Positions 38,101 to 50,100 of a stretch of 64,000 bases of DNA are shown piece by piece; the stretch's first letter is position 1; each line of letters opens with the position of its first letter. The position numbers and the translations under genes were made by a program. The notes under the pieces are model-generated. The model did no database searches and was not told the DNA's origin. It worked only from the letters and a program-made list of their open reading frames with translations. This DNA is from Atopsyche davidsoni (taxonomy: Eukaryota > Arthropoda > Insecta > Trichoptera > Hydrobiosidae), in NCBI GenBank assembly GCA_022113835.1, contig JAILWY010000018.1, positions 18,809,501-18,873,500 of the forward strand, written 5' to 3'.

Positions 38101-41100
38101 CACAGCCGCATTGCGATAATAAAATATTAGGTCAAGACCTAGTATATGTTTGAAAATATTCAGTTATTTTAGCAACACAACTGATTACAGAATACCGAAA
38201 CCAATTTTTGTGTGTTTGCTGCATGTGAAGCTCAAACCCCTAGAAGCTCAAACTTTTCAGGGTAGCTTATAGTTCCCAGCCTTTAAATATAAACCGAAAG
38301 TGACTGTGCACGCCGAACCGAAATAAACAGTGCAACCATCGACGAGGCCGTGGAAGCGATTGAAACAATGGAGGGAGAAGTGTTTTTATAAAGTTGTCTG
38401 AATGGCCTGCCGAACCCGAGAAAGCCATTTAACAAGCGACGGGTGCGGTGCGGAGCTAGCGGCGGCTGATTGACAGCCCCTTCGGCGCCATGTTCATTTG
38501 TCAGTGGTCGCTCCTCCTCGCTTGGAGGATTTAAAATTTTTACGGTATTTTAACAACCGCATTAACGCTAAACACTCCTAAACCCATTAATTACGCTATT
38601 AAACAAGGCATTAAGCGGTGCACGGGCTTAGAGTGCGGGCGGCTATTTTGGTAAAAATGACAATCGATGCATTGTGTGTGTGTGTGATTATTACTAAAGC
38701 AGCCTAAACATGTTGCAATACAGCTATAAAAATTATTTGTATTTTTCCAATGACATTTACGTATATAATGGATAAATTTTTTTTTTCAAAAGCCATTTCA
38801 CAAAATAAAACTTTAAAGCTGGATACACATGCAGTGACACAAATTACGAAATTGACAAAAGTAAACATCGCAAAAGAGGACGCTACTGGCTCAGTTTAAG
38901 TTTAGTTGTGATTAGGCAGCATTAGATACGTTTTTAATCAAGGTACACATTAATTAAACTTGCCAAGCACTATCTTATCAATACCTCGTTACATATTATG
39001 ACCTATTTCGAAAGACCAGTTCTTGTTTTACAGTTTCACATCCATTCATATTTTAACTATTATACTTCAGCATAAACAAGGTAAAAAAGCATAAAAGGTT
39101 TAGGCTCTTTCTTTTTTATTTGATTTGTTTTAAGTCGGGTGTTTGAGATCACCCACAGTAGTATCAGAAGGCAGCCACACTTCAGCAGCAGCTGCTAATG
39201 TATTCGTTGTTTTGCTATATTTGTCAGTGGCGTCCGGGGGTGGGGAGCAGGGCGAAACGGCCGCAACCCCCGACGACAGGCTTAACACTCATTTATCCCC
39301 GCGGCTTACGGGCTTGAGGGGAGCTGCCGAAGATCAAGTACGTGTCGAAGGCTACTAGCAGGGCGCTTCTGTGAGACATTAATTTTCCAATAATTAATTT
39401 CACAGGCTGTCAAGCACAACAATGTCTACTTTAAAAGTAGTAAAACTTAGAAAAAGTATAAAATTCACGCGTCCTTGGAATAATGAAACAAGTAGCTCTA
39501 TGTTATAAACGACAGCGATTTGGCTACAGTGAATGGGTACACTGTAAAATTTATGTTTCAGTTTGTTCTGAAGCAATTTTTTAGGTGTCACAGCAAGAAG
39601 CGACTTGAGAAATTGCCCGCTGCGTGGAGGGAGGAAGGCAATACTCCCGCAGGAGACGGGACGAAGAAAAATCTGCCACATCCGTCTGCTTGTCATATGG
39701 GCGGATGGATCCGTATCTCTCGGGCGGCTGACAAAATGCAACAATCGAGCGATGGCCCGGCCTGGGAATGCGACTGATGTATGGCTTCCCGACTACGGAC
39801 AGACAGCACGGTGTAGCGACTGCCTCTATCCACTCATGGACAGTTCTTCTTCCGATGCATGATTTATCGAAGCGCACCCAAACCGAGAGGGTAATTTGAA
39901 ATAATACACGTACATACGTTAATTCTGCTTTGTACCCTTTGGCAGCCGGATTTGCTGTGTTCTTGAATGATGTTTTGTGTCTTTGAAGATGACACTAGTA
40001 CTAGGCCAAAACGTTGGAAACTTCATACTAAAACACAGCACAACACTTTAAATATGCGAAATTATGAATTTGATTTAAATGGCATAAAGTGATAACTATT
40101 AATAATAGTAATGTTACATCTTAAACCCCTAGTATTTAAATGTCTGAAATGGGGTTAATGTTACATCTGAAATCCCTAGTATTTAAATGTCATAAAATGA
40201 TACCTCAGCGCTAATATCTTAAGCTTTAACAAAGTAATGGCTGTTTCTTGAGCTATAAACAACAAAAATTATAGTCGCTGTTAGAGTTACTTACGCGATA
40301 TACTTGTGACATTTAGAATCGCTTAGCGGAAACGTATTAAAATGTTTATATTCAATAAATCATTTCGGAATGTTAACACCATTTTATTAGGCGCATTCTT
40401 TTTAATTTGTTATAATTAAAACGTTAGAATATTCCTCAGTTATTGTAGTAACTGCCACAACTACGATTCCCAACGCTAGAAATGATTGTAAATCATTTTA
40501 ACAATCAGTAAAATTTATGACGTTCATAAAAAATAACAAGGCAGGCTGTGCACTGGCCGGGAAAATGGGCGAACTCCAGTAAACCTCCCTGATCCAAGTG
40601 CCAGCTTCAGTAGCACCTTGTACTCATTAGGGTGGAGCAATAAACGTAAATATTATAAATGAATTTTAAAAAAATACCTAAAGCAAATAAGAGTTTACAT
40701 AACTACACAATAACCTACGAATTTTCTTTTCTCACTGCACCAGGCCGCGATAGCTGGGAAGTGAGTTCAAATCCACCCTGTAAATATAAACCAATTATTT
40801 ATATTTTTTACAAATATAACCACGGAACTGCGATTTCGCTCGTATCAATCTAATCCGGGAAATTGTTCAAATCTACAAATTCATGTAGATCTATAGATTA
40901 CATAAAATTTATATATTTATTATTCTATTGTAAATCTTTGATAATAATATATTTATTCAAATTATTATAATCGTAATAAAAATGTAAAAAAACTTTGATG
41001 TAATAAATTTTATAAAAAAATAGCACTCAGTAAATATTTTGACATTAAAGTATTAAATCACATTTTCAAACTTAAATTTCATCCAAATAATGTTTAAGAA

Positions 41101-44100
41101 TTACAAAAAAGTATATCTATACCATGTTTCTTTATTTTTAATAAATGTTCTAGTGTCTAGTAGTACTAGTTTATAAATTCTTCTATTTTCACCTTACTAG
41201 GTCGATTTTTTTTTGTTATTTATTCATCAAATTCAGTGATTGCAAAATTAATTTGATTTGTTGGATTCAACTCGCCACAAAAATAGATTAAAAATACCCC
41301 ATAAATCTTTTCAACCAAAATTACCAACAGAAAAATTTCAGGGGTCAAAATGAATAAACAATAGGTAAGTGAATCGTTATGTTTATTTTTAAAGCCATGA
41401 CTAAAACTACCAACGCGTGTCAAATTACGCAGATGTGTAATAAAACTAAAATTTTGTCTGGAGGATTCATTACGTCTATAAACAGACAATACACTTTATA
41501 GCTCAAAAGCAATAACTCATGCGGTGAGCCCGGCCACGTGAGCACTGGCGCAAGCCGCCGGCGTGACGGGCCGAGGAGCCCAGAGTGCCGTCGCCAGGCA
41601 CCTCCAGCACTTCCAAATGAGGCATGTGCCCTCTGTTGAAGCCACAGATTGTTCATGAGGATTCATTACGTCTTTAAAGTGACCAAGCACTTCAAAGCTC
41701 TGACGCAATAGCTCATGCGGTGAGACTTGCCCCGTGAGCGCTGGCGCAGGCCATGGCGCACGAGCCCAGAGTGCCAGGCACTTCTAGTAAATTAGCCGCT
41801 AAATTAAGCATGTGTAGTGCCTCAAAGACTCATTACGCCTATAAAGAGACAATGCACATCATAGCTTAGTCGTAATAATAACTCAAGCGCTGGCGCAGGC
41901 CGCCTACGTGACGGGCATACTCGTAGAAAAATATTCGCCAAATAAGGCATGCATAGTGCCTTCTAGAAAAGCCTCAAATTGAAGGTAGAATCACACTTGC
42001 ATTGATTGCCACCGCCCAGGTAAAGGTGAAGCTATCCCCTGATCCTGAAAAGTAAATGTAAGTATCGTTTCCTCCGTATGAAATACTGGCATTGTACTTG
42101 AAGTTCTGTTATATTTAATGATTAAACAATCTATTGCACGTGTCATTAAGCACGCTGTGTTTGTTTGTATAAAAATGACAAAATATTCATTTATTTAAGT
42201 AATAGGATAAAAATAATTTTTAATCGGTTGCCTTGCGTGGTGCTGGGGTACATTTCTGAGGCCTTATCGGAGGTGGTGTAGCTGGAGCTGAGGCCTCGCG
42301 CCGAGCGTATCGGCCCAACAATCTGTGGCAGTAATGAGTCTCGAAGGTTGCCGTGGATTTTGACAATGGGCCATATTCCCGAGTAACTGCAATATAAATA
42401 TTTATGCTGTCCATTCATTATACCGGGCGGACCATAAAATTATAATATCTGTCTAAAACACGCCTTAGATATAGCTAATTAGGTTTATAAATAATATAAA
42501 AACAGACTGGGAGGTAAGCGCTTTACTCGGCATTAAAATTATAAATGACAGAAATTGTACAATCTATTTAAATCTTAGTAATAAACTGGGTGCTTAGTGT
42601 TCTTAAGAAGAGGTTGAAAAAAGTTGTTTCCTGGTTATAGCGAAGCCGACAAAAACAGTAAAAAGTCAATAGCTTCTTAATATTTTGGGTTTTTACGTTT
42701 TTGCCTAATAACAATGCAAAAAGGATGATATTGGCAAGCTAACCGTTTAGTTGCCGGTTATACTGCAGCGTGTGTAGACACCTCAAATGATTGCTAAGTG
42801 TGATTTTTTTACAGAAAATACTTCCTTATAAAGGACATTTTAAGTGCAACGGAGTAGTTCAAGACATTTAACGAATAGTTTTTTTATGTAGTAAATTTAT
42901 ATAAAAGTAATAAAATATTATCGTACTAAAATATAATGAAAATAAAAATTTTATTTTTCATTTATTATATAAGGCTATGCACGATTTTATAATGCGAAAT
43001 AAAAACTCTCGCCATTTGGCCATTTATAATTGCTATGTTAATAACGAGCGTAACAAATCAAATAAATCTATCGTGAGTAATTTAGATTTTTATAAGGTGG
43101 TTGTACAGCCCTGAGTGCTTATAAGAAATAAAAATAACCAGACGCAACTTATAAATATTTCCGCACCGCAGTTTGACAGTAATAAAAAAATAATTAAAAG
43201 AATCACGTAGATTAAAAAGCGCAAGAAATTCATATACATACTGGGAGATGTCCACGTGATCGCCGTGTACGCGTTTTCCTATCTACCCTGCTGCAATCCA
43301 GCAAACAATCGTGTTACGGATAGGGAATTAAAAATGCTCAGTGGTGTCTTTGATGAAGCGGCTTCTCTGTGCAGTGGTTAAAGTACAATACATACCGTGC
43401 AAGTGTACCTCCGTACCTACCTGGCCAGGTAACACAGCCACAGAGAGACAGCCGCATCAGTGGACACCGCAAGGCATGGGCTGCGAAATCAAACTACTAC
43501 TCAATCCACTAAATTAAAATATTAAAAAAATACTTTTATATATTCCGATATTTATGTCTACTGTTTATAACTTGCATAATACTGAGAATATTTTCAGCAC
43601 GCCCCTGCTCTGTCTATCAGTTACTGTCGAACCGCAGTGTGGACTCATTTGTCAGTTGCATCTGAGATTGGACGCATTAAGGATAAGTTATAGCGAACTT
43701 ATATATATGTATTCAATTGTATTATATAATAAAAATACGAACTATATTTAAATGTACAGGGTTGTAAAAAGTTATTTTACTATAAACGGATGTATAATTT
43801 TATTAAATTATTGTCTAATTAATTCATACATATGGTTAGTTAATATAGGTGTAAAAATACTAACCGTGGTATAATTATTATTTTGTTATATTCAACTTTC
43901 AATATATTTTTTTGTGTTTTTAATTTTAACACTTGTACAACTCATATGAACCTTAGATTTTACATAGTTCGTTTACAGTTAAATTAAACTTTTACAATAA
44001 CTCAAAACTACTATTATTCATGATAAAAGTACCTTTGTATTTTGTCTTCACTTTGAGTTTATTAAAATTATTTGCATTACTAGTTTCGACCCAATACACT

Positions 44101-47100
44101 GGGTCATCATCAGATGCTTAACTAACTAAACTTAACTAAGTTATTACTTATATGATTAGGCACATTAATTCATACATAGAAGATGATTCAAAGTAACTCT
44201 CAGAAAAATATCATCGTAATTTGTGTGGGATTTATGTGCCTAATCATATTTGTAATAATATAATAAACCCGTAATGGGTAATAAATACGCATCTGATTGA
44301 CGTTATTCAAAAAATAGACATATGTTAACTTAGTTAAGCATCTGATGATGACCCAGTGTATTGGGTCGAAACTAGTAATGCAAATAATTTTAATAAACTC
44401 AAAGTGAAGACAAAATACAAAGGTACTTTTATCATTATAATAATGGATCTTCACGAATCAAATGCCTTGTCCCTCAACAAGATACTATTATTCAATTTTA
44501 AATTGTACAGAATAAGCGAATTGTGAATTTATACAAAAAAAATGTTCTCGATAAAGCATATAATTAATGATGCGTTTTTGTGTTGTTTTGTCCATTATTT
44601 ACGTAAACTATTTGAAAACGTTGAAAAATTCTCAAAAGTAATTAATCACAGCACCGAGATAAGCCGCGATTAATCCGTCTTTCTCCTCGATTACAAATCA
44701 CCCATTGTCAGATTCGTCGCTCGAGCGGCCGGAGAAAAATTCGATCAATCCCGGTGTAGTTAGCATGAGAACAGCTCCCACAGCTCGCGGAGACAATGCA
44801 GCCCCGGGATGAGAATTAAAGCCTGAATGTGCGACTAAATATAGCCCCGCATTCCGCCCCTGAGGAATGCAATTTTAAAAGTTCAGTGAGATTCGGTGGG
44901 GCTCAACAACTCGAGATGTGTTGTCCTGTCTATTCTTACATCCACGGAAACAACGCGGCAGGAGCGTAAAGCCGAGTATTTATATTCTTATATCAGCTGT
45001 TGTCGGTCATAATGATGTTATTAGCCGCAGAAAGTGCCTTCTTTTTATACATGACTGATATATAAATATACATAAAAGATTCTGGGTTGAGGATACTTTT
45101 TGATCAAATATAAAAATAGTGTCCCTTTATTGTACAGTGTTTTTGTGATTTACCTGTATACTAAAAGGCGAATGCCTGACGGTACCGCTTGCTTTTTTGC
45201 TCTTGAGTTCTGTTATAAAATATTAAAAAATAAAAATATTTAAACCAGGAAGTGTTTTTTAATAGGGTTTAGGTACTCGTAAAATGAATGGAAATATTTC
45301 ATAATAGAACGTAAAAAATATTGTTGATTCTGGCGTTAATATAACTTTTATCAAATCACACGTAAAATACAACATATTTAAATTTAAAAAAAAACATTTC
45401 AGTATGCGAATGATTTCGGCAATTAATTATGACATCAAACGACTAAAATATACCCACTTTGAATTCGTAAAATTCACATTCCGGGAATATCTTCGATACC
45501 GCAGCATTTAAACACCGAAATTACTGAGCTTTTTTCCACTGTCATCGCGGAAAAGATATACGAGCTGGGCATAAATATAGACGATTGGGTATTTACCTAC
45601 TGCGCTATCGGCAGCTTGGAAAACAGCCGAGGAAATAATAATTAAAACAGGAGCCGCTTGATAAGTAGCTTTGAATTTTCTGAATATCAACACATCTATC
45701 GAATGTTGTTATACCGCGCGGTGTGGCTCTTTATAAAAACAGAGAAAGATCCGATCCCGCGAGATTATCCGACAACGAGCCGATAAATGATTACCCCTCT
45801 AATACACGGGCTATTATTCAATTCACGCCGCTAATAAATATTATCTCGAATCATTAAACAATTTTTTGAATATCTGTTGGCTGCATTATAATTCTATTAA
45901 ATTATATATTGTCATATTTTGGATATCTAACCGTTTGGATGTTTGGGATTCAGTGGCGTGGGAATTAAAAAAATATATATTCAACGGTTACTTCACTCAC
46001 AAAATACTCATTTGCAGTTAGCAAAATAATATATATTTGCGTTATCGAAAGCTTAAACATGTTTTTTTTTTAATTAAAACTAGTTAAATTTTATTTATAA
46101 TCATTGTTAAAAGTAAAATGCCATGCATGGCGAAAATGATTTTCTTATGAAACAATTAATTTTACAGGTATTTCTGTAAAAATAAAAATAAAATTTTGAA
46201 TATAAAATATTATGTATTATGACTGTAAACTTTAATCAGTATAAAATATTTATAATTCGAGGCTTTATTATGTAGATAAGACAAAGTCCCCAAAAGAAAT
46301 ATTGAGCATGTTCTTTGTATCAAGCTGCTATCTTTGCGCACGTTTGGGATATTATTTGATAAATTATTTGCACGAAACACACGAACACAATTATTTAAAG
46401 TGAAATGAGTTACAGGGTTTGATCTGGTCTCATTATTCTTCCACACAAAAAATAATACATTAGTCTTTATGTATTTAGAAATATTTTAGTGGTGATTAAA
46501 TTTGCATAGAAGAACGATTGGTGTGATGATAAAGTACAAATATTCGGGGTCCGCCCCTCATTAAAATAATGGAACATTCATCGCGGGGAAGTGGGCTACA
46601 TCAAAGCCCAAAAATTCACTACAGGAACACTTTCAACTTTCATTATTAATAGATTTTAATTAATCACTGCGCTAGCCGCAATATTTTGTTCCGTTGGAAG
46701 TCCATGTGTTTTTATTAACTGCCAAGTGAATATTTTCACGAACATAATTTGACCGATGAATTAACGAAGTCATAAAGCGCTGCCTTGTTGCCTATGAATA
46801 TGTCCTAGAATAAAATATTACCCGAGTTATTCCGTAGATTGATGATATTAAAGAAAATATCTCGGCTAATGTATTCTGAAAACGAATGACTCTCGGCTGA
46901 AAAGTTCGTGTATATTTATAAACGAAAATTAATATTAAAAATAGAAACCATTTAAGAGTTACGAAACTCCAGATATACATTTCGTGTAGTTCAAGTAAAA
47001 GCGATTTATTGTTTTGATCTTATGAAAACCTGCAACGGTCAAAAGGTGATGCGGGTTATTATATGTAACGCTGTCGCAAAGCTTCGGAATATACAGTTTA

Positions 47101-50100
47101 TAATTGCGTTCAATTAATTATTCCCGCCGTGGCCGAAGACATGTAACAACACGAAAAGCGCATCCGCGGCGGCCGTCCTACAAACGCCGACAATGCGCGC
47201 TATGCGCAATGCCTAAATGGCTGTCCGAATCTCGCTTTTCGCTCTCCTTTCATTCCAGCCGAGGGGCATTTTTCTCCGACGTCCGCGCGATCGCCAATTA
47301 TAAAAATCATCTATGGCCGGCATTAGCGCCGCACAAAGCCTCCCGCCCCGGGACGCGCGGAATCCGCGGGGAATGCTTTTGCCGCCGCCCGACTCAAAAT
47401 ATGCACTTAATAAATCGCGCTGTCTCCCTCTGGCCGGTGGATTTTTTTGCAAAAAACGCCGATTAGAGAGAGAGAGAGGGAGGGAGCGGCTCTTTAAGTA
47501 GGCATAACGATCGCACTGCGCGGCGGTTGGATGAAAACGATACATGGACAAAATGTGAATATATTCTAATGGTGCATTGTACTAGGTTTTTTTTATGTTT
47601 CGATGTTAATGTATTTGAACGATTTTATGAAATAGGAGATATTTTAAGTAAAACAATTTTAATTAATGGAACTGGTATTTAATGCCGTGTTCGGCGAAAG
47701 AGCTCTCGCTACAAGTGAAATTAACGTAGTCTCCAAAATCATTTGGTTTTATTTTATTATAAAGCAATTTTTTTTATTGGTGACCGGTTTCGCCAACGAT
47801 CGCAGTGCGCGGCGGTTGGATGAAAACGATACACGGACAAAATGTGAATATATTCCAATGGTGCATTGTACTATGTATTTTTTTTTTATTTGAACTATTT
47901 TATAAAATAGGAGATATTTTAAATAAAACAAAAATTTTATTGGTGACCGGTTTCGCCAACAATCGCAATGCGCAGCGGTTGGATGAAAACGATACACGGA
48001 CAAAATGTGAATATATTCCAATGGTGCATTGTACTATGTTTTTTTTTTTTATTTGAACTATTTTATAAAATAGGAGATATTTTAAATAAAACAAAAATTT
48101 TATTGGTGATCGGTTTCGCCAACAATCGCAGTGCGCGGCAGTTGGATGAAAACGATACACGGACAAAATGTGAATATATTCTAATGATGCATTGTACTAG
48201 GTTTTTTTATGTTTGAATGTTAATGTATCTCAACGATTTTTAGGAGATATTTTAAATAAAACAAAATTTTTATTGGCGACCGGCTTCGCCTAGCTTTCAC
48301 GTTAGCATTATCAAACTGAGTCAAATCACTAAAGTATTTTATTTAAAATAGTAAAATGCAATTCCACAAATTTTTTTTATGCAACGCGTGCATTTAAAGC
48401 TTGCTAGTCACGCTGCAACACAACTGACAACCGAGAAATGTTTTGTCACATAAAATAAAAGGACATTTTTCGGTTGCCGGTTGGATTAAAATTGTAAAAA
48501 CTGCGAAAATATCTAAATATGACGTGATATAGAAAAATAACTTTTGCATGTTCATACGTACATTTCTAAAAAAGTTTGTCTTTGAATAATTATATGTATA
48601 TATGATTATAGGCTTTTTAATATTTAATATGAGAGCTTTGCCGTATATATTTAAAAATAAGAAATAATACATCAAGTTTATTTATATCTTTATTGTAAAT
48701 ATTTTAAACGTAGCAGATTAAACAAGGAATTACCTTATACAAGCAGCACGAATTTCCTGCGATGGCCGACAGTTTCACCGGGCGGGAAAACAATCCAAAA
48801 TGGCGGCCACTTCCGGGAAACCCCCGCGGGCGACGCGTCATTTACCCGCACCCGGGTTTAGCGGGGAATTAAACAATGGAGCCGGTGCGCTCCTAATTGA
48901 AAACGATCAAGTTGTCGGCTTTTCGAGAATAATTGTGCTCCGCTCTCGCGAGATGCGCTCCCGGCAGGAAAATGACTCTTTCGATTCGGCGACGGACTCG
49001 GCCAGTTGTTGCCGCGATGGATATGGCCAATGCATGTGATAATTATTATTAAATTATTTATTTCGTGCTTATATATGCAAAAAACGGTTTTCTCTTTATA
49101 AATTCAACACCGCAAATAAAGAAGTACGTGTACGCTACTATCTAATACATATGCTGTAAGCTTAACAATATGCGCGCAGGATCAGGGGAACAATTATTGG
49201 GTATTAACATAAAATATAATAATGGATCTAGAAATTAAATAAAAAATCATTTAGATTGAAATTAATTCAATTTTCATGTATTTTCGTATGTGAATTAATA
49301 TGTGATAATAGCGCTTGTTTACCATGCGTGAGGTCTCATCGTCGAATACTTTATTTTTATTATTTGGAAAATATAAAGAATATCTCTATTACTGTGTGCT
49401 ACTACGCCGTTTTCATGCTGTTGAGGAGTTTCAGCAGCTCTTGCTGTAGTAGCTCTGATTCGAACTTGTTCTAGGCGTGCTTCATGGTTTTCTGGTGTTT
49501 CTACTGCTCTTGACTGTCGCTCTCTCGACCTTTTTGACTCCAAACGCACTTCATGTTGTCCAGCAGTTTTGGCTGCTCTTTCGGCTCTTTTTCGTTTCGC
49601 ATCTGCTGTATTTCTTCCAATTACAGCTCTTTTCGGTGCCATTTTTTCATATATATATATTTTTTTGATAACCACAAATAATTAAAATCTCTTTTGTGAA
49701 TGACAGATCAGTGATTTTGTTTTGAATGTACGTATTATGCGCGATCTTCAGTGTAATTTTTTAAACTTTTTGCGAGGAACGGTGTCGACATTACAGATGT
49801 TGAAAAAATTTATATGGAAAATGTCGAAAATCAACATAATCAACTAAATGTGTTGAATGCATTGTTTTAATATTCTAAAACCACCTCAGTAACCGGTTTG
49901 GGGCACATCGGTTTTTGAGTTTGTATTTTATATGTATAGATAGATAATAAAAATATAACTTAACTAGGTACTTTTTACATCTTTTATAATCGTTTAAATA
50001 ATTTCCAATTATTTCCATGTAACTTAAAAAAACGTTTGTTAATGTAGTGATATATGATTTAATATTTTAAATAAAATACTTGAGAGATTTTTTACATGTA

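Noticed and set aside
40725..40785. tRNA-like B box (GAGTTCAAATCCA)
   Set aside because: Only the T-arm resemblance is present and no other copy in the window supports a SINE; too short to annotate.
41420..41708. Minus-strand frames with shared N-termini over 41.4-41.7 kb
   Set aside because: Explained by the GC-rich tandem array.
47805..48216. Several similar 75-90 codon frames on both strands
   Set aside because: They are the same tandem repeat unit read repeatedly, not a protein family.
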